A stretch of 41,500 nt of DNA from Alloyangia pacifica (GTDB lineage: Bacteria; Pseudomonadota; Alphaproteobacteria; Rhodobacterales; Rhodobacteraceae), in assembly GCF_900116195.1 (NCBI RefSeq), contig NZ_FOZW01000022.1, forward strand, positions 1-41,500, given 5' to 3'. Numbering within the stretch: the stretch's first letter is position 1; each line of letters starts with the position of its first letter. The notes below the pieces were generated by a model. That model saw only the letters and a program-made list of their open reading frames with translations, was not told where the DNA came from and searched no databases. The position numbers were made by a program, and so were the translations under genes. Shown in pieces: positions 26,151 to 35,350 of this stretch.

Positions 26151-26270
26151 AGCGAGTGCTCCGGGGACCGGGCGAGTGCTGGTCCGTAGCGTGGCGCTGC
26201 TGCGTCTGACGGGCGGCTTGCGACCAGCCCAAACCTGCGCCACTCTGGCACGAGCCGCCGGAGATGCCGC

Positions 26271-26516
26271 ATGACCCTTTCGCTCTTTCTCGCCTGCGCC
26301 TGGCTGGTGCTCGCCAATGTGCTGGCCATGCTGCCTTCGCGCGACAACCACTGGACACGCGCCTACGCGCTTATCGCGCTCGGGCTGCCGCTGATTGGAT
26401 GGGTCTGGTGGCAGAACGGGCCATGGGTGGCGCTGCTGGTGCTGCTCGCGGGGGCCAGCGTGCTGCGCTGGCCGGTGCTCTACCTATATCGATGGCTGCG
26501 GGCCCGCGTCTCCTGA
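26271..26516 (+). CDS. DUF2484 family membrane protein
   Basis: An 81-residue protein with three hydrophobic segments. The opening MTLSLFLACAWLVLANVLAM, the GLPLIGWVWWQNGPWVALL middle and the RWPVLYLYRWLRAR end fit DUF2484, a family found in Rhodobacterales between murC and murB, exactly the position here. Function unknown. Confidence 0.8.
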   Translation: MTLSLFLACAWLVLANVLAMLPSRDNHWTRAYALIALGLPLIGWVWWQNGPWVALLVLLAGASVLRWPVLYLYRWLRARVS

Positions 26517-26567
26517 GCCGGTCGCGGGGCCTTTACCCGCGCCGCGGAACGCGGCAGAACGCTGCGC

Positions 26568-27497
26568 ATGATTGATCAGCTTCCTCCCGTCCGTGGCCGT
26601 CTCACCGAGGGCCGACCGCTCTCCGAACTCACCTGGCTGCGCGTCGGCGGACCCGCCGAGGTGTTGTTCCAGCCCGCCGACATGCAGGACCTGCAGGATT
26701 TCCTCGCGGCGCTGCCCGCCGAGGTGCCGGTCTTCCCGATGGGCGTCGGGTCCAACCTCATCGTGCGCGACGGCGGCATGCGCGGCGTGGTGATCCGCAT
26801 GGGGCGCGGCTTCAACGGCATCGCGGCCGAGGGCACCCGCGTCACCGCGGGCGCGGCGGCGCTTGATGCGCATGTGGCGAAACGCGCGGCGCAGGCCGGG
26901 GTGGATCTCACCTTCCTGCGCACCATTCCCGGCTCGATCGGCGGGGCGGTGCGGATGAACGCGGGTTGCTACGGCACCTATGTCGCCGACCACCTCGTGG
27001 AGATTCGCGCGGTGACCCGTCAGGGCGTGCTGGTGACGATTCCCGCCGCAGAGTTGAACCTGCAATACCGCCAGTCCGAGCTGCCCGAAGGCGCGGTGGT
27101 CGTCGAGGCGGTCTTCGAGGGGCCGCAGGGCGATCCGGCAGAGCTGGAGGCGCGCATGGAAGCGCAGCTGAAGAAGCGCGACGAGACCCAGCCCACCAAG
27201 GATCGCACCGCGGGCTCCACCTTCCGCAACCCGGCGGGGTTCAGCTCGACCGGTCGCGACGATGACACGCATGAGTTGAAGGCCTGGAAGGTGATCGACG
27301 AGGCCGGGATGCGCGGCGCGACTCGGGGTGGTGCGCAGATGAGCCCGATGCATTCCAACTTCCTGGTGAACACCGGAGAGGCAAGTGCCGCCGATCTGGA
27401 AGGTCTTGGCGAGGAAGTCCGAAAAAGGGTTTTCCAACACAGTGGTTTGCAGCTACAGTGGGAAATCATGCGGGTCGGCGATCCGCTTGAAAACTGA
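26568..27497 (+). CDS. murB: UDP-N-acetylenolpyruvoylglucosamine reductase MurB
   Basis: A 309-residue FAD enzyme that reduces UDP-GlcNAc-enolpyruvate to UDP-MurNAc with [20 protein letters not shown] and [12 protein letters not shown] are the FAD-binding motifs; [17 protein letters not shown] follows; [12 protein letters not shown] holds the catalytic serine; and the C-terminal [20 protein letters not shown] carries the family's closing region. The order DUF2484, murB, ddl, ftsQ is typical of Rhodobacterales. Confidence 0.97.
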   Translation: MIDQLPPVRGRLTEGRPLSELTWLRVGGPAEVLFQPADMQDLQDFLAALPAEVPVFPMGVGSNLIVRDGGMRGVVIRMGRGFNGIAAEGTRVTAGAAALDAHVAKRAAQAGVDLTFLRTIPGSIGGAVRMNAGCYGTYVADHLVEIRAVTRQGVLVTIPAAELNLQYRQSELPEGAVVVEAVFEGPQGDPAELEARMEAQLKKRDETQPTKDRTAGSTFRNPAGFSSTGRDDDTHELKAWKVIDEAGMRGATRGGAQMSPMHSNFLVNTGEASAADLEGLGEEVRKRVFQHSGLQLQWEIMRVGDPLEN

Positions 27498-27642
27498 GGG
27501 CGTTACGCGCCCCAACTATAAAATGCGCACCTACAGGCAGGGTGCGATGAACGAGGCGGCAGTCTTCCCTGACACAACTCCGGGTCGCACGCCGTGGTGA
27601 ATCAGCTTTGCGCGCCGAATTGAGCGGCACGCGGGCAGCTGA

Positions 27643-27685
27643 CCGGGGTAAACCCCGGCGGCACACATGACGGGGCGAAGCCCCG
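27643..27685. repeat. Twin hairpins in the murB-ddl spacer
   Basis: Two short perfect stems lie close together: CCGGGG (27643-27648) with CCCCGG (27653-27658), loop TAAA; and CGGGGC (27671-27676) with GCCCCG (27680-27685), loop GAA. They precede ddl by 21 nt and have no T-tract, so they are more likely to affect RNA stability or translation than to terminate. Confidence 0.5.
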
Positions 27686-27706
27686 CACAACGAGGCGGTT
27701 TTGGGG

Positions 27707-28621
27707 ATGTCGAGCAGGGCAGCTCCCAAAGTGGCGGTATTGATGGGCGGACCTTCGGCTGAGCGCGAGGTCTCGCTGAGTTCCGGTCGGGAATGTGCCG
27801 CCGCTTTGCGGGAAGAGGGATTTGAGGTGATCGAACTGGACGCGGGGCCCGATCTGGCTGCGCGGCTTGCGGACCTTTCTCCCGACGTGGTTTTCAACGC
27901 ACTTCACGGCCGCTGGGGCGAGGATGGCTGCGTGCAGGGGCTGCTCGAATGGTCCCGCATCCCCTACACCCATTCCGGTGTGCTGTCCTCGGCGCTGGCC
28001 ATGGACAAGGATCGCTCCAAGCAGGTCTACCGCGACGCGGGTCTGCCGGTTGTGGGCAGCGTGCTGGCGTCCAAGGCAGAGGTTGCCGCCAGCCACCTGC
28101 TGCCGCCGCCCTACGTGGTGAAGCCCTACAACGAGGGCAGCTCGGTCGGCGTCTACTTGGTGATGGACGGGGCCAACCAGCCGCCGCAGCTTTCCGAGGA
28201 CATGCCCGAGACGGTGATGGTCGAGACCTATGCGCCGGGCCGTGAGTTGACCACCACGGTGCTCGGCGACCGCGCGCTGACGGTGACCGACATCCTCACC
28301 GACGGCTGGTACGACTACGACGCCAAGTACAAGACCGGTGGCTCGCGCCACGTGATCCCCGCGGAGATCCCGCAGGAGGTCTTCGATGCCTGCCTCGACT
28401 ACGCCCTGCGCGCCCACAAGGCGCTCGGCTGCCGTGGTCTCAGCCGCACTGACTTCCGCTGGGACGAAAGCCGCGGGATCGACGGGCTGGTGCTGCTGGA
28501 GACGAATACCCAGCCTGGCATGACACCGACCTCGCTGGCCCCCGAACAGGCGCACGCCTGCGGGATGAGCTTCGGCGCCCTGTGTCGCTGGATGGTGGAG
28601 GATGCCACATGCGATCGGTAG
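27707..28621 (+). CDS. ddl: D-alanine:D-alanine ligase
   Basis: A 304-residue ATP-grasp enzyme that makes the D-Ala-D-Ala used by Mur[20 protein letters not shown] is the N-terminal family motif; [28 protein letters not shown] (ATP binding) and [14 protein letters not shown] (Mg/substrate end) follow. The ATG at 27707 is used with GAGG at 27692-27695; a TTG two codons earlier is in frame. Its 3' end overlaps ftsQ by 13 nt. Confidence 0.97.
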   Translation: MSSRAAPKVAVLMGGPSAEREVSLSSGRECAAALREEGFEVIELDAGPDLAARLADLSPDVVFNALHGRWGEDGCVQGLLEWSRIPYTHSGVLSSALAMDKDRSKQVYRDAGLPVVGSVLASKAEVAASHLLPPPYVVKPYNEGSSVGVYLVMDGANQPPQLSEDMPETVMVETYAPGRELTTTVLGDRALTVTDILTDGWYDYDAKYKTGGSRHVIPAEIPQEVFDACLDYALRAHKALGCRGLSRTDFRWDESRGIDGLVLLETNTQPGMTPTSLAPEQAHACGMSFGALCRWMVEDATCDR

Positions 28622-29529
28622 GAGCCGCACCGAACCGCGCGCCCGCAGGTCGGGCCGCCCGCGTTCAGGCCTATCGGTCGGATCCTGCGCCGTCGCGGAT
28701 GAAGTACCGTCTCGAGCGGCTCATGCTGACGCCGCTCTTCCGTTTCACGCTGCGCTTCGGCCTGCCTTTCCTGATCGGTGTCGGTGGGGCGAGCTGGTAT
28801 TTCTCGGTCGACAGCAACCGCGAGGCCTTTGTCGGCGCGGTCATGTCGGTGCGCGACCAGATCGAGAGCCGCCCGGAGTTCCGCGTCGATCTGATGGCGA
28901 TCGACGGCGCCAGCGAGGGCGTCGCGGCGGACGTGCGCGAGATTCTCTCACTGGATTTCCCGCTCAGCTCTTTCGATCTCGACCTCGACGAGATGCGCGG
29001 CATTGTGACCGGCCTCGATGCGGTGAAGTCGGCGAGCCTGCGGATCAAGCAGGGCGGGGTGCTCGAGGTGTCCATCGTCGAGCGGGTGCCGGTGGTGCTC
29101 TGGCGCGGTGTGCGCGGGCTCGAACTTCTGGACGAGACCGGCGTTCTTGTCGGTCCCGCGGGCAAGCGGGCGGAGCATGCGGATCTGCCGATCGTCGCCG
29201 GAACCGGAGCCGAGACCGCGATCCCCGAGGCATTGGAGCTTTTCGCCGCGGCTGCGCCGCTGGAAGGCAAGCTGCGCGGGCTGGAGCGCATCGGCGCCCG
29301 CCGCTGGGACGTGGTTCTCGACGGCGGGCAGCGCATCCTGCTTCCCGAGAAGGGCGCCGTGCAGGCGCTCGAGCGGGCCATGGCGATGGATGGCGCCGTT
29401 GACATGCTTTCACGCGACATCGCGGCGGTGGACCTGCGGCTGGCGCAGCGCCCGACGCTGCGGCTGAACCACGACGCGGCACAGGAATACTGGCGGATCA
29501 AGTCCTTCGAGACCGGGGAAAAACGATAA
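28609..29529 (+). CDS. ftsQ: Cell division protein FtsQ
   Basis: A 306-residue bitopic inner-membrane divisome protein: a basic cytoplasmic N-terminus of about 45 residues, one membrane segment (about 47-68, [20 protein letters not shown]), a POTRA domain ([20 protein letters not shown]) and the FtsQ beta domain. The start is set by GGAGGA at 28597-28602, 6 nt before the ATG. It overlaps ddl by 13 nt and shares one base with ftsA. Confidence 0.94.
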   Translation: MRSVGAAPNRAPAGRAARVQAYRSDPAPSRMKYRLERLMLTPLFRFTLRFGLPFLIGVGGASWYFSVDSNREAFVGAVMSVRDQIESRPEFRVDLMAIDGASEGVAADVREILSLDFPLSSFDLDLDEMRGIVTGLDAVKSASLRIKQGGVLEVSIVERVPVVLWRGVRGLELLDETGVLVGPAGKRAEHADLPIVAGTGAETAIPEALELFAAAAPLEGKLRGLERIGARRWDVVLDGGQRILLPEKGAVQALERAMAMDGAVDMLSRDIAAVDLRLAQRPTLRLNHDAAQEYWRIKSFETGEKR

Positions 29530-30860
29530 TGTTCGAGCTTTACGAGTCCCAGCGCGCGATGCGCAACATGCGCAAGGCGGCGATGCAGCGCGGTGTCGTT
29601 GCGGTGCTGGATGTGGGCAGCTCGAAGATCGCCTGCCTGGTGCTGCGCTTCGATGGCACCGAGCGCGGCGCCGACAGCGGCGTCGGTTCGCTGGCGGGGC
29701 AGGCGGGCTTCCGGGTGATCGGCGCGGCCACCACCCGCTCGCGCGGGGTGCGCTTCGGCGAGATCGCCGCGATGAGTGAGACCGAGCGCGCGATCCGCAC
29801 CGCGGTGCAGGCGGCGCAGAAGATGGCCGGCATCCGGGTCGATCACGTGATCGCCTGCTTCTCGGGGGCCGAGCCACGCAGCTACGGGCTCGACGGCAAG
29901 GTGTCCATCGATGGCGCCATGGTGACCGAACAGGACGTGGCGCGGGTGCTCTCTGCCTGCGATGTTCCGGATGTGGGCCATGGCCGCGAGGTGCTGCACG
30001 CGCAGCCGGTGAACTTCGCGCTGGATCACCGGTCCGGGCTCAGCGATCCGCGCGGCCAGATCGGCCGCGAGCTCACCTGCGACATGCACATGCTGACGGT
30101 GAACGCCCAGGCGATCCAGAACCTCGCCCATTGCGTCAAGCGCTGCGATCTCGAACTCGCGGGCATCGCCAGCTCGGCCTATGTGTCGGGCGTGGCGGCG
30201 CTGGTCGAGGACGAGCAGGAGCTGGGCGCGGCCTGCATCGACATGGGCGGCGGCGCCACGGGCGTCTCGATCTTCATGAAGAAGCACATGATCTATGGCG
30301 ACACGGTGCCCATGGGCGGCGATCATGTCACCGGCGACATCTCCATGGGGCTTCAGATCCCGATGGCGATGGCCGAGCGCATCAAGACCTTCTACGGCGG
30401 CGTGCATGCCACGGGCATGGACGACCGCGAGATGATCGAGATCTCCGGCGACACCGGCGACTGGCACCACGACCGGCGGCAGGTGAGCCGCGCCGAGCTG
30501 ATCGGCATCATGCGTCCGCGGGTCGAGGAAATCCTCGAAGAAGTGCGCGCCTGTCTTGATGCCGCGGGCTTCGAGCATCTGCCGAGCCAGCAGATCGTGC
30601 TGACCGGCGCAGCAAGCCAGATCCCCGGCCTCGATGGGCTGGCGAGCCGCATCCTCGGCAGCCAGGTGCGCCTGGGCCGACCGATGCGCGTGCACGGGCT
30701 GCCGCAGGCGGTGACCGGGCCGGGCTTTGCCTCGGCAGTGGGCATGTGCCTCTTCGCGGCGCACCCGCAGGACGAATGGTGGGACTTCGAGATCCCGGCG
30801 GAGCGCTATGCGCCGCGCTCGATCATGAAGGCGATGAAGTGGTTCCGCGACAACTGGTGA
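29529..30860 (+). CDS. ftsA: Cell division protein FtsA
   Basis: A 443-residue actin-like ATPase that tethers FtsZ to the membrane. VVAVLDVGSSKIACLV is the phosphate 1 loop, ACIDMGGGATGVSIF the phosphate 2 loop, VLTGAASQIPGLDGLA the adenosine region, and the last residues (SIMKAMKWFRDNW) form the amphipathic membrane-targeting helix. It is followed by a 630-nt gap before ftsZ. Confidence 0.97.
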   Translation: MFELYESQRAMRNMRKAAMQRGVVAVLDVGSSKIACLVLRFDGTERGADSGVGSLAGQAGFRVIGAATTRSRGVRFGEIAAMSETERAIRTAVQAAQKMAGIRVDHVIACFSGAEPRSYGLDGKVSIDGAMVTEQDVARVLSACDVPDVGHGREVLHAQPVNFALDHRSGLSDPRGQIGRELTCDMHMLTVNAQAIQNLAHCVKRCDLELAGIASSAYVSGVAALVEDEQELGAACIDMGGGATGVSIFMKKHMIYGDTVPMGGDHVTGDISMGLQIPMAMAERIKTFYGGVHATGMDDREMIEISGDTGDWHHDRRQVSRAELIGIMRPRVEEILEEVRACLDAAGFEHLPSQQIVLTGAASQIPGLDGLASRILGSQVRLGRPMRVHGLPQAVTGPGFASAVGMCLFAAHPQDEWWDFEIPAERYAPRSIMKAMKWFRDNW

Positions 30861-31490
30861 ATTGACCTGCCGGATGGGGTAGGTGATCGGCGCGCCGCAG
30901 CTGCGCGCGAAGGTCACCTGATCGCGGCTGAAGCTGACCTTCTGGCAGGCGCGTCCGGCAAGCTGCTGCGGCGGACAGTGTGCTTCGCGGCCTGCGCAGC
31001 ACGGCTCTCTCTAGCCAGGCTGCCCTTGGGTTAAGATATGCTGAATGTCGGAAGGCGCGGTGGCTCGCGGCGCGGATGGCCGCGCCTCGGGGTGCCAGGC
31101 AAGACGCTGGCGATCGGCGCGTTTTGCGCCCTGTTCACGAAGAGTTCGGGGTGACGTACGGCGCCGGATTTGCTAAGGAACGCCAAAGACCGCGCGTCAG
31201 ACGCGGAGACGGAGACGGAGAGGCGAGCAGGCATCTCCAGACATGGGTAAAGAGATTCGGACGCGGCCGCTGTGAGAGAGGCCGTTCCCGGGTCTTGTTG
31301 TGCTGTTGCTGGCGGCATACGCAAGACTTGGTGGAAACGGGCGAAATCTCGCGCGGATAGTCAATCCGAAAGCCATATTTCGTGGTGGATCTGTGTTTTT
31401 TGCGTGACCCAGCCCTAGGATCCCGGTAATAATTGACCCAAGGCGCAGGACAGGCGCGGAACAAGTCATAAACGACAGGCGGAACATCAC
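30861..31490. other. Long ftsA-ftsZ spacer
   Basis: This 630-bp gap should hold the separate promoter(s) of ftsZ. Visible structure: a perfect 7-bp stem GGCGCGG/CCGCGCC (31069-31075 and 31080-31086), a GATTC (31254-31258; CcrM target sequence) and an AT-rich stretch near 31385-31435 with TAATAAT at 31427. A minus-strand frame just downstream of ftsA reads plausibly protein-like for about 30 codons (ACQKVSFSRDQVTFARSCG) but lacks a start signal and runs on into ftsA antisense, so it is at most a gene remnant. No promoter can be assigned firmly. Confidence 0.45.
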
Positions 31491-33152
31491 ATGGCACTCA
31501 ATCTCTCGATGCCCGGCCAGGAAGAGCTGAAGCCCCGGATCACCGTATTCGGCGTCGGCGGAGCCGGTGGCAACGCAGTCAACAACATGATCACCAAGCA
31601 ACTCGAAGGCGTGGACTTCGTGGTTGCCAACACCGACGCGCAGGCTCTGCAGCAGAGCCTGTCGACCGCCAAGGTCCAGCTTGGCGTGAAGGTGACCGAG
31701 GGTCTGGGCGCAGGCGCCCGCCCGTCGGTCGGATCGGCTGCCGCCGAAGAGAGCATCGAACAGATCGTCGACCACCTGGCGGGGGCGCACATGTGCTTCA
31801 TCACCGCCGGCATGGGCGGCGGCACCGGCACCGGCGCAGCCCCGATCATCGCGCAGGCCGCGCGTGAGCTGGGCGTGCTGACCGTCGGCGTGGTGACCAA
31901 GCCCTTCCAGTTCGAAGGCGCCAAGCGCATGCGCCAGGCCGAAGAGGGCGTCGAGTACCTGCAGAAGGTGGTCGACACGCTGATCATCATCCCGAACCAG
32001 AACCTGTTCCGTCTGGCCAACGAGAAGACCACCTTCACCGAGGCCTTCAGCCTTGCTGACGACGTGCTCTACCAGGGCGTCAAGGGTGTGACCGATCTGA
32101 TGGTCCGCCCGGGCCTGATCAACCTCGACTTTGCCGACGTCCGCGCCGTGATGGACGAGATGGGCAAGGCAATGATGGGCACCGGCGAGGCCGACGGCGA
32201 AGACCGCGCCATCCAGGCTGCGGAGAAGGCGATCGCCAACCCGCTGCTCGACGAGATCAGCCTCAAGGGCGCCAAGGGTGTCCTGATCAACATCACCGGC
32301 GGTCACGACCTCACGCTGTTCGAACTCGACGAGGCGGCCAACCGCATCCGCGAGGAAGTGGACGCCGACGCCAACATCATCGTGGGCAGCACGCTCGATG
32401 ACACGATGGAAGGCCGGATGCGGGTTTCGGTCGTGGCGACCGGCATCGACGCTTCGGCCTCGCATGCAGAGATCCCCGTGCCGCGCCGCCCGCTGGCGCA
32501 GCCGATGGCCCAGCCGGCCGAACAGGCCGCCGCCGAGCCGGCCGCCCCGCAGCAGCCGGTTGCACCTCAGCCCGTGGCCGCGCAGACCGCGCCGCAGCAG
32601 GCACCGGTGGCTGCTCAGCCGCAGTACGAAGATGACGAGCCGTCGCTCTTCGGCGAAATGCCCGGTGGTCAGCAGGGGTACGAGGAAGAGGTTGCCGAGA
32701 CGGATGACGGTCTGCCGCCGCCCGCCTACCGCCCGCAGCCGGTCCAGCGCCATGCGGAGCCGGCACCGCTGGACGCCGCGCCCGATACCTTCGTCGCACC
32801 GCGGGCGCCGGGTCAGCCGTCTTCGGACACCATGAAGCGCCTGCACGCCGCGGCCGCGCGCAACAACCGCCCGGGCCAGCCCGCAGCCGCCCGCCCGCAG
32901 CAGGCCGAGCCGCAGCGCGCGCCGGAAGCCGAGAAACCGCGCTTCGGGATCAACTCGCTGATCAACCGCATGACCGGCCATCACGGCCATGAGCAGCAGG
33001 CGCAGCCCGCCGCTCCGGCAGCGCCGCAGCCGCAGGCGCGTCGCCAGCCGCCGATGCAGGCCCAGCGTCCGGCTCCGGCACCGGCACCCGAAGAGGCCCC
33101 CGAGCAGGACCGGATCGAGATCCCGGCCTTCCTGCGCCGCCAGGCCAACTGA
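31491..33152 (+). CDS. ftsZ: Cell division GTPase FtsZ
   Basis: A 553-residue tubulin-like GTPase that forms the Z-ring. The globular domain (about 1-325) includes [15 protein letters not shown], the tubulin signature GGGTGTG (109-115), and [11 protein letters not shown] with the T7-loop region. It is followed by an unusually long disordered linker of about 210 residues rich in P, Q and A, then the conserved C-terminal peptide [12 protein letters not shown] that binds FtsA and other partners. Long linkers are usual in alphaproteobacterial FtsZ. It is transcribed alone or with ftsQA and ends in a strong terminator. Confidence 0.98.
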   Translation: MALNLSMPGQEELKPRITVFGVGGAGGNAVNNMITKQLEGVDFVVANTDAQALQQSLSTAKVQLGVKVTEGLGAGARPSVGSAAAEESIEQIVDHLAGAHMCFITAGMGGGTGTGAAPIIAQAARELGVLTVGVVTKPFQFEGAKRMRQAEEGVEYLQKVVDTLIIIPNQNLFRLANEKTTFTEAFSLADDVLYQGVKGVTDLMVRPGLINLDFADVRAVMDEMGKAMMGTGEADGEDRAIQAAEKAIANPLLDEISLKGAKGVLINITGGHDLTLFELDEAANRIREEVDADANIIVGSTLDDTMEGRMRVSVVATGIDASASHAEIPVPRRPLAQPMAQPAEQAAAEPAAPQQPVAPQPVAAQTAPQQAPVAAQPQYEDDEPSLFGEMPGGQQGYEEEVAETDDGLPPPAYRPQPVQRHAEPAPLDAAPDTFVAPRAPGQPSSDTMKRLHAAAARNNRPGQPAAARPQQAEPQRAPEAEKPRFGINSLINRMTGHHGHEQQAQPAAPAAPQPQARRQPPMQAQRPAPAPAPEEAPEQDRIEIPAFLRRQAN

Positions 33153-33207
33153 CACATATCACCCGCGCCGCCTCGCGCGGGTGCACAATCTGCGCTCCGC
33201 GCGCCGC

Positions 33208-33240
33208 AACACCCTCTCGCAAGAGAGGGTGTTTTTTCTT
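33208..33240 (+). terminator. Rho-independent terminator of ftsZ
   Basis: AACACCCTCTC (33208-33218) and GAGAGGGTGTT (33223-33233) form a perfect 11-bp stem with loop GCAA, followed by a run of T to 33240. A second stem, ACCCGCG/CGCGGGT, precedes it near 33161-33182. Confidence 0.92.
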
Positions 33241-33332
33241 GTAAAGCATAGAGTTGACTGGTTTTGGCGCGGCTCAGGCATGCATCCGCCCATTAGGAAA
33301 CCTGCATGTTTCATTTCGTTGCAATACTTGAT

Positions 33333-33361
33333 TTGAGAACTTGCCTCCCTGTGGGTATCTC
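33333..33361 (+). promoter_or_regulatory. Candidate lpxC promoter
   Basis: TTGAGA (33333-33338) and TATCTC (33356-33361) are 17 bp apart, close to sigma-70 consensus at -35 and weaker at -10. It lies between the ftsZ terminator and the lpxC start, where a promoter is required. Confidence 0.35.
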
Positions 33362-33419
33362 CCTTTGCAGCAGAGGCGCGCGCCGTTGGGGAGGGGCGTT
33401 CCAGACAAAGGTGACCAAA

Positions 33420-34340
33420 GTGCAAACGACGATCCGCAGTGCAGTGAGCTTCCAGGGCGTGGGCCTTCATTCCGGCGCGCCTGTCCGGATGACCATTCGC
33501 CCGGCCGCAGCCGAGCACGGCATCTGGTTCAAGCGCACGGACATCGAAATCGGCGACGCCCTCGTGCCTGCCCGCTTCGACGCGGTCGAGATCTCGCCGC
33601 TCTGCACTCTCATCAAGAACCGCGCAGGCGTCTCCGTCTCGACCATCGAGCACGTCATGGCCGCGCTTGCGGGCTGCGGCATCCACAATGCTCTGATCGA
33701 GATCGACGGCCCCGAGGTTCCGATCGTCGATGGCTCCGCCGCGCCCTTCGTTCGCGCGATCCTGGCCCGCGGCGTGCGCGAGCTGCGCGCCCCGGTCCGC
33801 GCCATCGAGGTTCTGAAAACCGTCGAGGTGGAAACCGCCGGAGGCTGGGCCCGTCTTTCGCCGGGGCAGGGCACCACGATGGAGTTCCACATCGATTTCG
33901 CCGACGCCGCCATCGGCACCCAGGACAAGGCGATCAATCTCGCCAACGGCAGCTTCGTGCGCGAGCTCTGCGACAGCCGTACCTTCTGCCGCCAGGCCGA
34001 CGTTGACGCGATGCAGGCCAACGGCCTGGCGCTTGGCGGCACCTACGAGAATGCCGTCGTCGTCGATGGCGAGAAGGTGCTTTCGCCCGGTGGCCTGCGC
34101 CACACCGACGAGGCCGTGCGTCACAAGATGCTCGATGCCTTGGGTGACCTCTACACCGCGGGTGCCCCGATTCTCGGTCATTACACCGGCTTCAAGGCCG
34201 GGCATGCGATCACCAACAAGCTGCTGCACGCGCTGTTCTCCACCGAGGGGGCCTATCGCCTCACGGTCTGCGATGCGCAGATGGCCGCACGGCTGCCGGG
34301 CGCCGGTGTCGAGCGGGATGAGATCCCTGCGGTTGCGTGA
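33420..34340 (+). CDS. lpxC: UDP-3-O-acyl-GlcNAc deacetylase LpxC
   Basis: A 306-residue zinc amidase, the committed step of lipid A synthesis. Zinc ligands are H78 (IEHVMAALAG), H235 and D239 (VRHKMLDALGD); H262 in FKAGHAITN is the catalytic histidine. The frame stays open far upstream, but the GTG at 33420 gives MQTTIRSAVSFQGVGLHSG, the usual N-terminus and length, with AAGGTGA at 33408-33414 as ribosome binding site. Its position after ftsZ is the same as in Escherichia coli. Confidence 0.96.
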   Translation: MQTTIRSAVSFQGVGLHSGAPVRMTIRPAAAEHGIWFKRTDIEIGDALVPARFDAVEISPLCTLIKNRAGVSVSTIEHVMAALAGCGIHNALIEIDGPEVPIVDGSAAPFVRAILARGVRELRAPVRAIEVLKTVEVETAGGWARLSPGQGTTMEFHIDFADAAIGTQDKAINLANGSFVRELCDSRTFCRQADVDAMQANGLALGGTYENAVVVDGEKVLSPGGLRHTDEAVRHKMLDALGDLYTAGAPILGHYTGFKAGHAITNKLLHALFSTEGAYRLTVCDAQMAARLPGAGVERDEIPAVA

Positions 34341-34453
34341 CAGCGATGCGGTGCTCAATTCGCCGTTAAGACGTTTTGCCCCGGAAATTTCTGTGCTAGG
34401 ACCGAGCCAAGGCCCCGCAGGGGGCTTGGCAAGGAATGTGAGGTAAGTCGGGC

Positions 34454-35308
34454 ATGGCAGGCGGCAGATCGCGAAATGCAGTGATCGGGGCGGCTTTCTC
34501 CGCGATTCTCCTGGCGGGGTGTTCCGCGCAGGAGCAGCCCGGGACAGGCCCCGGCGGGGTTCCGATCGAGAACTTTTCCGCCGAGCAGATCTTCGAGCGC
34601 GGTGAATTCGAGATGGAGCGCAGCGACGCCGAGCGCGCTGCCTATTACTTCGGTGAGGTCGAGCGGCTCTATCCCTACTCGGACTGGGCCAAGCGTGCGC
34701 TGATCATGCAGGCTTACAGCTACCACCGGGCGAAGGATTACGAGAATTCCCGTTCGTCTGCGCAGCGTTATATCGATTTCTATCCCAGCGATGATGATGC
34801 CGCTTACGCGCAGTATCTCCTGGCACTGTCGTACTATGACCAGATCGAGGAAGTGGGCCGCGACCAGGGGCTGACCTTCCAGGCGCTTCAGGCGCTGCGC
34901 ACGGTCATCGAGCGGTATCCCGACAGCGAATACGCGCGCAGCTCGATCCTGAAGTTCGACCTCGCCTTCGACCACCTCGCGGCGAAGGAAATGGAGATCG
35001 GGCGTTACTATCTCAAGCGCGAGAATTACGGCGCCGCGATCAGCCGCTTCCGCGTCGTGGTCGAGGATTTCCAGACCACCACGCATACCGCCGAGGCGCT
35101 GCACCGGCTGGTCGAGGCCTATCTTTCTCTGGGGCTGACGCAGGAGGCGCAGAGCGCCGGCGCGATCCTTGGCTACAACTACCGGGGCACCCAGTGGTAC
35201 GAGGACAGCTACAAGCTGCTCACCGGTCGCGGGCTGGAACTGGAGGCGGCAGGCGACAGTTGGCTGGCCCAGGTCTACCGGCAGATGGTCAAGGGCCAGT
35301 GGATCTGA
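34454..35308 (+). CDS. bamD: Outer membrane protein assembly factor BamD (lipoprotein)
   Basis: A 284-residue outer-membrane lipoprotein of the BAM complex, which folds beta-barrel proteins. The signal peptide ends in the lipobox LLAGC with C23 as lipidation site; five TPR-like helical repeats follow (for example ERAAYYFGEVERLYPYSDWA and ALRTVIERYPDSEYA). The 5' leader contains a GCCAAG/CTTGGC hairpin (34406-34430). recN starts 42 nt downstream, a pairing common in alphaproteobacteria. Confidence 0.95.
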   Translation: MAGGRSRNAVIGAAFSAILLAGCSAQEQPGTGPGGVPIENFSAEQIFERGEFEMERSDAERAAYYFGEVERLYPYSDWAKRALIMQAYSYHRAKDYENSRSSAQRYIDFYPSDDDAAYAQYLLALSYYDQIEEVGRDQGLTFQALQALRTVIERYPDSEYARSSILKFDLAFDHLAAKEMEIGRYYLKRENYGAAISRFRVVVEDFQTTTHTAEALHRLVEAYLSLGLTQEAQSAGAILGYNYRGTQWYEDSYKLLTGRGLELEAAGDSWLAQVYRQMVKGQWI

Positions 35309-35350
35309 GGCCAGTGGCCATTAGGGAGGACGGCTGGACCGTCTGAATGG

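Noticed and set aside
28671..30917. 748-codon minus-strand frame across ftsQ and ftsA
   Set aside because: Antisense to certain genes; the only protein-like part lies in the spacer after ftsA and has no proper start.
30980..31360. 126-codon plus-strand frame in the ftsA-ftsZ gap
   Set aside because: R/G-rich, no ribosome binding site and no motif; more likely part of the ftsZ control region.
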